A program made the position numbers and the translations under genes. Under the pieces are notes generated by a model. It saw nothing but the letters and a program-made list of their open reading frames with translations, was not told the DNA's origin and made no database searches. Positions 53,311 to 64,000 of a DNA stretch of 64,000 nt are shown one piece after another. This stretch comes from Thalassobaculum_A sp040219215 (GTDB taxonomy: Bacteria; Pseudomonadota; Alphaproteobacteria; Thalassobaculales; Thalassobaculaceae). The DNA is taken from the NCBI RefSeq assembly GCF_040219215.1, contig NZ_JAVJSX010000025.1:124001-188000 (forward strand), given 5' to 3'. The first letter of the stretch is position 1. Each line of letters begins with the position of its first letter.

Positions 53311-53361
53311 TCGTAAATCGTTCGTAAAGACCGGTCGAGATCCGTTGTGAATCCTCGAAAC

Positions 53362-54066
53362 TTAATCGACGCGTCGTTCGGCGATCATCGCGTCGATCTC
53401 GCCCCGGTCCCAGATGCCCCACGGGCGATCGGCGGTTGGAAACGCGTGGCGGAAGGCCAGGAACCGTTCGCCCGCAACCAGATGCAACCGTTCGAGTTCA
53501 CCGATCGGATCCGGATGGTCGTCGACCCGCAGGTCAAGCCAGCGGTACGGGCGCGCATCCTGGATCACCAGGCAGGCCGATTGCTTGCCGCGCTTGTCGC
53601 CGCCAGCCGCCTCGCCGGCTCGCATTGCCGCAATCAGGCGCTCCACCAACGGCAGTTCGGCGCCGGCGCGGAACGTCGTGAAAGTCGCTTCGACCACGTC
53701 GGGCCCGGCCAGCATATTGCCGGCGACCGACAGGTCCTGCTCTGAGCATGATCCCGCCCAGTCGACGCATCCTTCGCCGGTGAACGCCGCCGTCCGGCCG
53801 TCGAGCCCCATCAGGTGGATCTGCCGGGCCGAGCGGCCGAGGTCGTCCTTTACCAGTTCGGCAATCGCCTCGTCGGGCGACTGGCCCGCGCGCAGCAGGG
53901 CGAGCCCGGCCGGACCGTAGGTCGGGTTGACCAACGCCTGGGTCGCAACCACGCCGGCGTCGTTCGCGGTGTGAGGCACCAGGGCGCCGGCAGCAAAGAA
54001 TCGGGTCGACAGGGCAAGACCGAAAACCCCGGTCTCCGGTTCGTGCGCGATGATCGACCAGGTCAT
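53362..54066 (-). CDS. DUF1028 protein
   Basis: A 234-residue protein beginning MTWSIIAHEPETGVFGLALS and continuing ALVPHTANDAGVVATQALVNPTYG and DEAIAELVKDDLGRSARQ; this is DUF1028, an Ntn-hydrolase-like fold of unknown activity. It follows the dipeptide-type ABC permeases by 9 bases and is probably the last gene of that operon. A peptidase or amidase role on the imported substrate is possible but unproven. Confidence 0.9.
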   Translation of the reverse strand: MTWSIIAHEPETGVFGLALSTRFFAAGALVPHTANDAGVVATQALVNPTYGPAGLALLRAGQSPDEAIAELVKDDLGRSARQIHLMGLDGRTAAFTGEGCVDWAGSCSEQDLSVAGNMLAGPDVVEATFTTFRAGAELPLVERLIAAMRAGEAAGGDKRGKQSACLVIQDARPYRWLDLRVDDHPDPIGELERLHLVAGERFLAFRHAFPTADRPWGIWDRGEIDAMIAERRVD

Positions 54067-54075
54067 TTCCGCTCC

Positions 54076-54951
54076 TCAATCGCCGCGTGGGTCGAGGGCA
54101 TCGCGCAACCCGTCGCCCAGAAGATTGAAGCCGAAGACCACCAGGAAGATTCCGACGCCGGGCCAGATCGACATCCACGGTGCCTGGATCAGGAAGTTCT
54201 TGGCGATGCTGAGCATGCTGCCCCAGCTCGGCGATGGCGGCTGCTGGCCCAGGCCGAGGAACGACAGGCTGGCCTCGGCGATGATCGCGGTGGCGATGGT
54301 CAGGGTCGCCTGTACCAGCAGCGGCGGGAAGATATTCGGCAGGATGTACCGCCACAGGATCCGCGGATGCGCCAGACCAACCGCCCGCGCGCCATCCACG
54401 TATTCCTCGGACTTGACCACCAGCGTCTGTCCCCGGGCCAGACGCACGAAGATCGGTGCCGCCGACAGGCCGATCGCGATCATCGCGTTGGTCAGGCTCG
54501 GCCCCAGGAACGCTGCGAAAGCGATCGCCAGGATCAGGAACGGGCAGGACAGCAGCGCCTCGTTGCACCGGGAAATCACGGTATCGGTCCAGCCGCCGAA
54601 GTAGCCGGACAGCACACCCAGCGGCACGCCGACCGACAGTGCGAACGCTACCGAGATGACCCCGGCCAGCAACGACGTGCGCGTTCCCCAGACCAGTCGA
54701 GAATAAACGTCCCGGCCGATCTCGTCGGTCCCCATCCAATGCGCCAGCGACGGCGCTTTGCGGACGGCCAGCCAGTCGGTCGCGAGCGGATCGTGGGTCG
54801 CAAACAGCGGCGCCGCCGCTGCCAGCACCACGAAGAACGCGATCAGAAATCCGCCGACCAGGGCCCCGCGGTGGCGCAGCAGCCGACGGCCGGCGCGCGA
54901 CCGGACCTGCAGCCCGAGAATTGTTGGGACGGTGGTGGCGACATCAGCCAT
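54076..54951 (-). CDS. Dipeptide-type ABC transporter permease (DppC-like)
   Basis: A 291-residue inner-membrane permease. The N terminus LLRHRGALVGGFLIAFFVVLAAAAP and the EAA-type loop (VVKSEEYVDGARAVGLAHPRILWRYILPN) mark a DppC/OppC protein. The end SIWPGVGIFLVVFGFNLLGDGLRDALDPR is canonical. It follows the DppB-like gene by 3 bases. Confidence 0.93.
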   Translation of the reverse strand: MADVATTVPTILGLQVRSRAGRRLLRHRGALVGGFLIAFFVVLAAAAPLFATHDPLATDWLAVRKAPSLAHWMGTDEIGRDVYSRLVWGTRTSLLAGVISVAFALSVGVPLGVLSGYFGGWTDTVISRCNEALLSCPFLILAIAFAAFLGPSLTNAMIAIGLSAAPIFVRLARGQTLVVKSEEYVDGARAVGLAHPRILWRYILPNIFPPLLVQATLTIATAIIAEASLSFLGLGQQPPSPSWGSMLSIAKNFLIQAPWMSIWPGVGIFLVVFGFNLLGDGLRDALDPRGD

Positions 54952-54954
54952 GCG

Positions 54955-55896
54955 TCACACCCGGATCCGGGGGTTGAGAGCGAAGTAGGCCATGTCAGCC
55001 GCCAGATTCAGGCCGATGAAGGCCACCGAACTGCACAGCACCACGCCCTGCACCACCGCGTAGTCGCGGTTGAACACCGCGTCGACGATCTGCTTGCCGA
55101 AGCCCGGGATGGTGAACACCTGTTCGGTCAGGACCGCCCCGGCCAGCAATTCGCCGAGTTGCAAAGTGCCGATGGGGACCACCGGGATCAGCGCGTTTCG
55201 GAAGGCGTGCCGCAGGATCACCCCGCGCTCGCGCACGCCCTTGGCGCGGGCGGTGCGGACGTAGTCCGACTTCAACACCTCCAGCATGGCGCTGCGGGTG
55301 TGGCGCATCATGGTCGCGGCGATCGAGGTGCCGAGCACGAAGGCCGGCATGATCATGGTCTTGAGATTCTGGCCCAGATCATCGAACGGACTCTCGTAGC
55401 CGGACGCCGGCAGCCAGCCCAGATGCACCGACACCAGCAAAATCAGCAGCACGCCGAGCCAGAAGTTCGGTATCGACAACCCGGACAGCGCCGTCACGTT
55501 GGCGAACCAGTCGAGAGGCGTGCCGCGTTTCAGCGCCGACAGCACTCCCATGGGAACGCCGATCAGCAGCGCGATCCCGATCGCCATCAGCGCCAGCTGG
55601 ATGGTCACCGGCAGCTTCTGCATCAACAGTTCGGTTACCGGGATGTTGGTGCGCAGCGAGATTCCGAGATCGCCCTGCAGCACCTTGCCGATCCAGTAGC
55701 CATACTGGATCCAGATCGGCTCGTTCAGATGGTACTTCTCGCGGATGTAGGCGATCGACTCGGGATCGCGTTCCTCGCCGGCCAGCGCCAGCGCGGGATC
55801 GCCCGGCAGCATCTGCTGCAGGGCGAACACGAACATCGATACCAGAACGACCGTCGGCACCACCGCCATCAGCCGTCGAAGGAAGTATGCGAGCAC
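54955..55896 (-). CDS. Dipeptide-type ABC transporter permease (DppB-like)
   Basis: A 313-residue permease from a GTG at 55896, supported by GGAG 6 bases upstream; an ATG at 55923 lacks a ribosome site. Marks: LRRLMAVVPTVVLVSMFVFALQQ, PGDPALALAGEERDPE and the EAA loop (DYVRTARAKGVRERGVILRHAFRNALIPV). It pairs with the DppC-like protein. No ATPase genes follow. Confidence 0.92.
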   Translation of the reverse strand: MLAYFLRRLMAVVPTVVLVSMFVFALQQMLPGDPALALAGEERDPESIAYIREKYHLNEPIWIQYGYWIGKVLQGDLGISLRTNIPVTELLMQKLPVTIQLALMAIGIALLIGVPMGVLSALKRGTPLDWFANVTALSGLSIPNFWLGVLLILLVSVHLGWLPASGYESPFDDLGQNLKTMIMPAFVLGTSIAATMMRHTRSAMLEVLKSDYVRTARAKGVRERGVILRHAFRNALIPVVPIGTLQLGELLAGAVLTEQVFTIPGFGKQIVDAVFNRDYAVVQGVVLCSSVAFIGLNLAADMAYFALNPRIRV

Positions 55897-55965
55897 CGAC
55901 CGCTCCCAAGGGGTTCGGATCATGGGGAGGCGGAGCGGCCCGAACCGGAGCCGCTCCGCCGGGGA

Positions 55966-57474
55966 TCACGAGGCCTTGCGCATTCCCTCGAGCCGGATCA
56001 TGGCGTCCGGATATGCGACATAGCCCTTCAGGTTGCTGCGCAGCGCCCAGATCCACTTCGGGTGCCACAGGTAGATGATCGGCCGCGCCTGATCGAGCAG
56101 TTCCATCGCCGAAGCGTAGAGGTTCTTGCGCTCTTCGAGGGAGTTGGTCTGGCGCGCGGCGTCCAGCAGCTTGTCGACTTCCGGGTTGCAATGCTTGGAG
56201 TCGTTGATGCCGCCCTTGCAGGTCATGAAGGTGTGGATGTTGCCATCGGGATCGACCCGCCCGGACCAGCCGACCTGGGTCGCCTGGTAGTTGCCGGCGG
56301 ACTGCTCCTTCAGCATGGTCGCGAACTCGGTCGCGCGCAGCTTGATGTCGATGCCGGCTTCGGCCGCCATCGCCTGAATCACCTGCGCCGTTCGGGTGCC
56401 GTCCGGGCTGTTCGGGAACTGCATCTCGAACTCGAACTTCTCCAGCCCGGCTTCCTTCAGCAGCGCCTTGGCCTTGGCCACGTCGCGGCCCGGCATCGGC
56501 ACCGACTTGGCGTAGAACTGGCTCTGCGGCGACACGAACTGGTTGCCCGGCAGGTGCGCGCCGTCGAACACGACCTGGTTCAGGGCGTTGCGGTCGATCG
56601 ACAGCTCCAGCGCCTTGCGGACGCGCGGGTCCTGGCCAAGCGGCGTCTTCGAGCGTTCACCATTGCCCACGTTGATCGTGATGCCCTGGTACCCCAAGCC
56701 CACCACGTCGACGATCGCCAGCTTGCTGTCGCCCTTGACCGTGGCGATGTCCGGCGGCGACAGGCGTTCCAGCATGTCGAGGTCACCGGCTTGCAGGTTG
56801 GCCAGACGCACCGTGGAGTCCGGAATGGTGCGGTAGATCACCTGGTCGAAATGAATGTTCTTGGCATTCCAGTGCTCGGCAAACTTCTCCAGCACGATCC
56901 GGTCCTGCTGCACCCGCTCGACGAACTTGAACGGGCCGGAACAGACCAGCTTGGCACCCAGTCCGGCGCCCATTGCCTCCGCCGCCTTCGGCGACACCAT
57001 CATCCCGGCGCGGTCGGACAGGGTTGCCATCAGGGTGGCATCCGGCGCCGCCAGCTTGAAGCGCACGGTCATGGGGTCGACGACCTCAACCGTCTCGATC
57101 GACTTGACCTCGCTCTTGCGGCGGGATTCCGGCAGGGTCTTGGAGCGCTCGATGTTGTACTTCACCGCTTCCGCGTCGAACGCGGTGCCATCGTGAAAGG
57201 TCGCACCCTTGCGGAGCGTCATGGTCAGGGTCTTGCCGCCATCGGACCAGTCCCACTTGGTCGCCAGCTGCGGGACGAAATTCAGATCCGTGTCGATGTC
57301 GACCAGCTTGTCGCACAGCGCGGTGTAGACTATGCGACCGACAAAGGTGCGCGACTGATCGGGATCGAGCACGTCCGGATCGTCGGCGAGGCCGATCTTC
57401 AGCGTTTCCGCCGAAGCGGCCGTGCCGAGAAGCAGCATGCCGGCCGCGACGGCCAGCGACAGTTTCCGTGTCAT
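55966..57474 (-). CDS. Dipeptide/oligopeptide-type ABC substrate-binding protein
   Basis: A 502-residue periplasmic protein from the ATG at 57474 (GAGAGA upstream), with signal peptide SLAVAAGMLLLGTAASAE. The family 5 solute-binding pattern is clear: DDPDVLDPDQSRTFVGRIVY, WDWSDGGKTLTMTLRKGATFHDG and the late VGWSGRVDPDGNIHTFMTC. It could bind peptides, nickel complexes or other solutes. It sits between the GntR gene and the permeases. Confidence 0.93.
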   Translation of the reverse strand: MTRKLSLAVAAGMLLLGTAASAETLKIGLADDPDVLDPDQSRTFVGRIVYTALCDKLVDIDTDLNFVPQLATKWDWSDGGKTLTMTLRKGATFHDGTAFDAEAVKYNIERSKTLPESRRKSEVKSIETVEVVDPMTVRFKLAAPDATLMATLSDRAGMMVSPKAAEAMGAGLGAKLVCSGPFKFVERVQQDRIVLEKFAEHWNAKNIHFDQVIYRTIPDSTVRLANLQAGDLDMLERLSPPDIATVKGDSKLAIVDVVGLGYQGITINVGNGERSKTPLGQDPRVRKALELSIDRNALNQVVFDGAHLPGNQFVSPQSQFYAKSVPMPGRDVAKAKALLKEAGLEKFEFEMQFPNSPDGTRTAQVIQAMAAEAGIDIKLRATEFATMLKEQSAGNYQATQVGWSGRVDPDGNIHTFMTCKGGINDSKHCNPEVDKLLDAARQTNSLEERKNLYASAMELLDQARPIIYLWHPKWIWALRSNLKGYVAYPDAMIRLEGMRKAS

Positions 57475-57517
57475 GATCTCTCTTCCACCTCCGTGTTGCG
57501 TCCCAGTAGTCGCGCCT

Positions 57518-58210
57518 TCAAGTCCGGGTGTCGCCATCGACCGGCGGCATCCCCTCGATGACGTTGCTTATGTGATCGGCCAGCGCCGTGGCGGCAGTTT
57601 CCGCATCACCGGTATCCAGCGCCTCGAAAATCGACCAATGTCGCCGCGCCGACTGCAGCATCGGTCGCGCCCGCGCCGGGTTGGCCAGCGCGGCACGGTG
57701 CACGTGCAGAAAGCAGCGGGTCAGGATTGGCTCCAGGGACGGCAGGTCCGCTGCCTCGAAGATCGCCAGATGGAATGCCCGGTCGAACTCTGTCAGGGCA
57801 AACAGGTCCTCGCGCTCGGCGGCGTTCTCCATGTCGCCGATCAGGGCGGTCAACCGGGTCCGCAACGACGGGTCGAACCGGCCTACCGCGCGCCGGACGC
57901 CGGTCGTCTCCAGCCGCATCCGCACGGCCACCATCTCGCAGGCCTCCGCCATCGAGGTGGTGGCAACCACCGTGCCGCGGTAGCCGTTGCGAACCACCAG
58001 GCCGGATTCCTGAAGCTGCATGAGGGCCTCGCGGACCGGCGCCTGACTGGATCCGAACTCGGCGGCCAGCTGGGTCTCGACCAACGGGGTCCCGGGCGCC
58101 AGACGGCCGATGATGATCAGGCGCTGCAACGCCTCCTGGATCGCCTGTCGCTTGTTCGACTGCCGGAACGGGCTGATCTCGCCCGCCTCCAGCGCCTCGG
58201 CTACCGACAT
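57518..58210 (-). CDS. GntR-family regulator (FadR/FCD type)
   Basis: A 230-residue regulator: N-terminal winged helix (IIIGRLAPGTPLVETQLAAEFGSSQAPVREALMQL) and C-terminal FCD ligand domain with metal-site residues in TEFDRAFHLAIFEAA and FLHVHRAALA. It is the first gene of the transporter operon and probably its regulator. A dyad near its promoter may be its operator. Confidence 0.92.
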   Translation of the reverse strand: MSVAEALEAGEISPFRQSNKRQAIQEALQRLIIIGRLAPGTPLVETQLAAEFGSSQAPVREALMQLQESGLVVRNGYRGTVVATTSMAEACEMVAVRMRLETTGVRRAVGRFDPSLRTRLTALIGDMENAAEREDLFALTEFDRAFHLAIFEAADLPSLEPILTRCFLHVHRAALANPARARPMLQSARRHWSIFEALDTGDAETAATALADHISNVIEGMPPVDGDTRT

Positions 58211-58238
58211 GAAGCCTCACTTCGATCTGCTGTGCCGA

Positions 58239-58256
58239 AATACTGATATCGATATT
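58239..58256. promoter_or_regulatory. Dyad upstream of the GntR gene
   Basis: AATA-ct-GATATC-ga-TATT is symmetric at 14 of 18 bases. It lies 29 bases upstream of the GntR start and could be its own operator. Confidence 0.4.
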
Positions 58257-58296
58257 GAGACCCCGTCAAGACGAGCGCCGCGAAGGTCCCAACCTC

Positions 58297-58322
58297 ATTC
58301 CGAGATGCGGAACCGTGTTCCG
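58297..58322 (+). promoter_or_regulatory. IclR-type operator upstream of the CoA ligase
   Basis: ATTCCG-agatg-CGGAAC-cgt-GTTCCG: three half-sites forming two overlapping palindromes, followed by TATAGTTGATC. The same arrangement occurs at 60943-60967. Confidence 0.6.
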
Positions 58323-58400
58323 TATAGTTGATCGGTCGGCTAAGCCGTGGGATAGGTTTGGAAAGCCGAGGCGAGACAACGCCCGCACGAGGGAGGAACG

Positions 58401-60083
58401 ATGTTCGATCGTCATTTCGGTGTCTGGCCGAAGGGGCTGCCGCGCAGCATCACCCCGCCGTCGACAACGTTGCCGGAGAATCTGTCGGTGACCGCCCGAC
58501 GGTTCCCGGACAAGGTGGCGATCAACTATTACGGCACTCCGATCATCTGGAGCGAACTGGATCGGGCGACCGATCGGCTGGCGGGCTGGCTGCACGAGGT
58601 CGCGGGCATCAGGCGCGGCGACCGGGTCCTGCTGTTCATGCAGAACAGCCCGCAATTCATCATCGGATACTACGCGATCCTGCGCGCCAACGCGGTAGTT
58701 GTGCCGGTGAATACCATGAGCCGGTCCGCCGAGCTGACCCACATCGCGGAGGACACCGGAGCGACCGCTGCGGTCATCGGCCAGGAGATGCTGGCCGTCG
58801 TTGAGCCGCTGGCCAACGGCCAGCCGCTGCGCCACCTGGCGGTCGCCGCGTACTCCGACTTCCTGCGGGTACCGACGGACCTGACACTGCCCGACGGCGT
58901 GGCGGCGGCGCGGCAGCCGGTGGCCGGCGATGGTCTGGTCACTTGGCAGGCGGTGATGGAGGCGGCCTACGCGCCGCCGCCGCTCGAGGTCGGGCTCGAC
59001 GACTGGTGCGTGCTGCCGTTCAGTTCCGGCACGACCGGCCGGCCGAAAGGCTGCCTGCACACCCATCGCTCGGTCGGCTTCACCATGTTCGCCAGCGTGC
59101 TGTGGAGCCCCAGCAACCACGAATCCATATCGCTCGTCAGCCTGCCGCTGTTCCACGTGACCGGCATGCAGAACTCCATGAACATGCAGGTGTTCCAGGG
59201 TTCCGAGATGATCATGATGACCCGCTGGAACCGGCGAACCGCGGCCGAGCTTATCGCCCGGCACAAGGTCACCCACTGGCGCTGCATCACCACCATGGCA
59301 ATCGACCTGCTGTCCGACCCCGAGGCCGCCACGTTCGATCTGTCGTCCCTGGTGGCGGTCAGCGGCGGCGGTGCGCAGATGCCGAAGGCGGTCGCCGACC
59401 GGCTCTGTGCCCTGACCGGGATCGAGTACCTGGAAGGCTACGGCCTGACCGAGACCATCGCCCCCACCCACATCAACCCGTTTCATCGCCCCAAACGCCA
59501 GTGCGGCGGCATTCCGATCTTTGACACCGACGCCCGGGTGGTCGACCCGGACACCCTGGACGAACTGGGAGTCGGGGCGGTCGGTGAGATCGTGGCCGCC
59601 GGGCCGCAGATCTTCGTCGGCTACTGGAACCGACCGGAGGATACCGCGGCGGTGTTCTTCGAGCGCGACGGCAAGCGGTTCTTCCGCACCGGCGACCTCG
59701 GGTACTACGACGAGGAAGGCTACTTCTTTCTGGTCGACCGGCTGAAGCGGATGATCAACGCCTCCGGCTTCAAGGTCTGGCCGGCCGAGGTCGAGGCCAT
59801 GATGTACGACCACCCGGACATCCAGGAGGTATGCGTCATCGCCAGCCCCGACGTGCGCCGTGGCGAAACCGTCAAGGCGGTGATCGTTCCGCGTGCCGGT
59901 GCCGCGCTCGAGGTTGGCGCGCTCCAGGAATGGTGCCGGGAACGCATGGCGACCTACAAGGTGCCTGCCGTCATCGCCTTCGCCGAAGGCTTGCCGAAGT
60001 CTCCCACCGGAAAGGTGCTGTGGCGGGTACTGCAAGAGCAGGAGCATTCGGCTCCCGGCGAATCCACCAGACAGGTTTCCTGA
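58401..60083 (+). CDS. AMP-forming acyl-CoA ligase
   Basis: A 560-residue ANL-family enzyme after GAGGGAGGA. Motifs: P-loop PFSSGTTGRPKGCLHTHRSVG, A5 YLEGYGLTETIAPTH, A7 YFRTGDLGY-like (FFRTGDLGYYDEEGYF) and A8 RLKRMINASGFKVWPAEVE; the catalytic Lys of A10 is in PKSPTGKVLWR. It activates a fatty or aromatic acid to its CoA ester. The IclR gene begins immediately after its stop. Confidence 0.94.
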   Translation: MFDRHFGVWPKGLPRSITPPSTTLPENLSVTARRFPDKVAINYYGTPIIWSELDRATDRLAGWLHEVAGIRRGDRVLLFMQNSPQFIIGYYAILRANAVVVPVNTMSRSAELTHIAEDTGATAAVIGQEMLAVVEPLANGQPLRHLAVAAYSDFLRVPTDLTLPDGVAAARQPVAGDGLVTWQAVMEAAYAPPPLEVGLDDWCVLPFSSGTTGRPKGCLHTHRSVGFTMFASVLWSPSNHESISLVSLPLFHVTGMQNSMNMQVFQGSEMIMMTRWNRRTAAELIARHKVTHWRCITTMAIDLLSDPEAATFDLSSLVAVSGGGAQMPKAVADRLCALTGIEYLEGYGLTETIAPTHINPFHRPKRQCGGIPIFDTDARVVDPDTLDELGVGAVGEIVAAGPQIFVGYWNRPEDTAAVFFERDGKRFFRTGDLGYYDEEGYFFLVDRLKRMINASGFKVWPAEVEAMMYDHPDIQEVCVIASPDVRRGETVKAVIVPRAGAALEVGALQEWCRERMATYKVPAVIAFAEGLPKSPTGKVLWRVLQEQEHSAPGESTRQVS

Positions 60084-60935
60084 ATGCCCAGGCGTCCAAC
60101 CAACCCACGGCTGACCAACATCGAAGACTGGCGTGCCGGCGCCGACGCCGATCCGGGTTTCGTGACCGCGTTGGCACGGGGCCTGGAGATCCTGCGGGCG
60201 TTCGGCCGCGACGATCGATACCTCGGCAATGGCGAACTGGCGAAGCGCACGGGGATCCCCAAATCGACCGTGTCTCGGCTGACGCAGACGCTGACGTCGC
60301 TGGGCTACCTGCGTTACGTCGACCAGCTCGAACGCTACCAGTTGGGCCCCGGCGTCCTGGCGCTCGGCTACCGCTATCTGGCCGGCAACGGTGTCCGCGA
60401 TCTCGCCCACCCGCACATGCAGGCGTTGGCCGACTCCACGGACTGCTCGGTCGCGCTGGGCACCGGCGACCGTTCGGAGATGGTCTATACCGATGTCTGC
60501 CAGGGCAAGGGCCCGTTGATCCTGCGCCTCGAGGTCGGCGCCCGGATTCCAATGCCGGTGACGTCCATGGGGCGGGCCTACATCGCCGGCCTCCCCGAGG
60601 CTGACCGCGAGGCGCTGCTTGCCCGCCTGAAGGTCCACTACGGCGACGCCTGGCCGGCGCTGCGGGACGGCATCGAGCAGTCTCTGCGGTTCTACGCCGA
60701 CCACGGATACTGCGTGTCGGAGGGCGACTGGAACCGCGACGTCGCATCGGCTGGCGTGCCGCTGGTGCTGGAAGGCGGCGCGCACGTCCTGGCCTTCAAC
60801 TGCGGCGGGTCTTCCCTGCGCCTCACCCGACGGGTGCTGGAGCGCTCGATCGGCCCGCGCCTGCAGGAACTTGTCAGGCTGGTCGAGCGCGACCTGACCG
60901 GCGGAGGCGCGCCGACCCTGGACTACGGTGCCTGA
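60084..60935 (+). CDS. IclR-family transcriptional regulator
   Basis: A 283-residue regulator: winged helix (LARGLEILRAFGRDD, GELAKRTGIPKSTVSRLTQTL) and IclR effector domain (SVALGTGDRSEMVYTDVCQG, FAFNCGG-like AFNCGGSSLRLT). Its ATG directly follows the CoA ligase stop. Matching operator-like sites flank the ligase-iclR pair and the following fadJ-like gene, so it probably controls both. Confidence 0.93.
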   Translation: MPRRPTNPRLTNIEDWRAGADADPGFVTALARGLEILRAFGRDDRYLGNGELAKRTGIPKSTVSRLTQTLTSLGYLRYVDQLERYQLGPGVLALGYRYLAGNGVRDLAHPHMQALADSTDCSVALGTGDRSEMVYTDVCQGKGPLILRLEVGARIPMPVTSMGRAYIAGLPEADREALLARLKVHYGDAWPALRDGIEQSLRFYADHGYCVSEGDWNRDVASAGVPLVLEGGAHVLAFNCGGSSLRLTRRVLERSIGPRLQELVRLVERDLTGGGAPTLDYGA

Positions 60936-60942
60936 GGTGATA

Positions 60943-60967
60943 ATTCCGCATTACGGAACATAGTTCC
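60943..60967 (+). promoter_or_regulatory. IclR-type operator upstream of the fadJ-like gene
   Basis: ATTCCG-catta-CGGAAC-ata-GTTCC, followed by ATAGTTGAAC. The layout and half-sites are the same as at 58297-58322. Confidence 0.6.
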
Positions 60968-61032
60968 AAAATAGTTGAACAGCCTGTCGACGCGGTCTAA
61001 GACTTCTGAAATATCGGTTCACGGGAGGAACC

Positions 61033-63144
<2,112 letters not shown>

Positions 63145-63168
63145 TTGCCGGCGCCCGGGGAGGACCGC

Positions 63169-64000
63169 ATGGACCTGAACTACACACCCGAGGAACAGGC
63201 CTTCCGAGAGGAGGTCCAGCGGTTCCTGAAGGACGAGTTGCCCTCCGACATCTCCGCCAAGGTGAAGGGCGGCCAGCGGCTGACCCGCGACGACCACATC
63301 CGCTGGCAGTCGGCGTTGACCAAGCGCGGCTGGCTGGGCGTCAACTGGCCGACCGAGCATGGCGGCACCGGATGGGCGCCGGTACAGCGCCACATCTTCG
63401 AGGAAGAGTGTGCCGCCGCCGGCGCGCCGCGCATCGTCGCGTTCGGCGTCAACATGGTGGCTCCGGTCATCATGAAGTTCGGCTCGCCGGAGCAGAAGGC
63501 CCACTACCTGCCGCGCATCCTCGACCTGACCGACTGGTGGTGCCAGGGCTACTCCGAGCCCGGCGCCGGCTCCGACCTTGCCTCGCTGAAGACCCGTGCG
63601 GTGCGTGATGGCGACCACTACGTCGTCAACGGCCAGAAGACCTGGACCACCTTGGGGCAGCACGCCAACTGGATCTTCTGCCTGGTCCGCACCGACGCCA
63701 AGGCCGCCAAGCCGCAGGAAGGCATCTCGTTCCTGCTGATCGACATGGCGACGCCGGGCATCACCGTGCGCCCGATCATCCTGCTCGACGGCGAGCACGA
63801 GGTGAACGAGGTGTTCTTCGATGACGTGCGGGTGCCGGTCGGCAACCGGATCGGGGAGGAGAACCAGGGCTGGACCTACGCGAAGTACCTGCTGACCCAC
63901 GAGCGCACCAACATCGCCGGCGTCGGGCTTTCCAAGGAAGCACTGCGCCACCTGAAGGCGATCGCCCACGACCAGCGCAAGGGCGGACGGCCTCTGATCG
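63169..64000 (+). CDS. Acyl-CoA dehydrogenase, 3' end outside window
   Basis: The ATG at 63169 follows GGGGAGGA. The visible 277 residues have the N-terminal helix MDLNYTPEEQAFREEVQRFL, LGVNWPTEHGGTGWAP and the FAD-contact runs QGYSEPGAGSDLASLKT and YVVNGQKTWTTLGQHANW. The C-terminal domain with the catalytic base runs off the window. It would oxidise acyl-CoA to enoyl-CoA, feeding the FadJ-like enzyme just upstream. Confidence 0.94.
   Translation, partial: MDLNYTPEEQAFREEVQRFLKDELPSDISAKVKGGQRLTRDDHIRWQSALTKRGWLGVNWPTEHGGTGWAPVQRHIFEEECAAAGAPRIVAFGVNMVAPVIMKFGSPEQKAHYLPRILDLTDWWCQGYSEPGAGSDLASLKTRAVRDGDHYVVNGQKTWTTLGQHANWIFCLVRTDAKAAKPQEGISFLLIDMATPGITVRPIILLDGEHEVNEVFFDDVRVPVGNRIGEENQGWTYAKYLLTHERTNIAGVGLSKEALRHLKAIAHDQRKGGRPLI

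Noticed and set aside
53815..57561. A 1248-codon plus-strand frame opposite the ABC transporter genes
   Set aside because: It is the antisense shadow of three clear transporter genes; its composition is not protein-like.

Overview
This is a 64 kb stretch of high-G+C DNA, densely packed with genes on both strands and with few long gaps. Gene content and layout suggest an alphaproteobacterium, probably Rhodospirillales-like. The main clues are an EcfG-type stress promoter in front of csbD, an HWE-family histidine kinase, a zinc-free 41-residue ribosomal protein L36, a ureDABCEFG cluster, glcDEF and many CoA-linked catabolic genes. This placement is an inference from gene content; no rRNA or tRNA gene was seen to confirm it.

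Layout. 1-8.8 kb: a DUF898/M48 protease pair, a TPR lipoprotein-like gene, a branched-chain amino-acid-type binding protein, a large chemoreceptor and a hybrid histidine kinase. 8.8-13.3 kb: glycolate oxidase glcDEF and rpmJ. 13.3-22.9 kb: a methyltransferase, HpcH/HpaI aldolase, phosphofructokinase, amidohydrolase, thioesterase-like protein and esterase, then a LysR regulator facing a glutathione transferase and a three-domain flavin/iron-sulfur oxidoreductase. 22.9-26.7 kb: a copper-type P-ATPase module behind a MerR/CueR-like promoter, cytochrome c and csbD. 26.8-37 kb: enoyl-CoA hydratase/CaiB pair, asparaginase, two MFS transporters, HWE kinase, glutathionyl-hydroquinone reductase, a lone HigA-like protein, CBS protein and carbonic anhydrase.

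37.6-40.5 kb is a complete IS1595-type transposon (near-identical 24-bp ends, 8-bp target duplication). It carries a DUF3800 gene, a GIY-YIG-like gene and two small coupled genes. It splits a GNAT acetyltransferase gene whose two halves rejoin in frame when the element is removed. 40.8-46.0 kb is the urease operon, in which UreB and UreC are fused into one 681-residue protein. 46.1-49.6 kb is a second complete transposon (perfect 20-bp ends, 8-bp target duplication, IS1-like transposase broken by one amber codon). Its cargo is a tightly coupled four-gene operon built around a DUF262-DUF1524 (GmrSD-like) protein, a probable anti-phage module. It sits between ureD and a DUF302-YeeE/YedE-metallohydrolase sulfur module.

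52.5-58.2 kb holds small stress and signalling genes and a GntR-regulated dipeptide-type ABC transporter without ATPase genes. 58.4-64 kb is an acyl-CoA catabolic cluster (CoA ligase, IclR regulator, FadJ-like bifunctional enzyme, acyl-CoA dehydrogenase). Two matching operator-like sites flank the regulator. The strongest novelty candidates are the two cargo-carrying transposons, above all the DUF262 operon, then the UreB-UreC fusion and the shared IclR-type operator.
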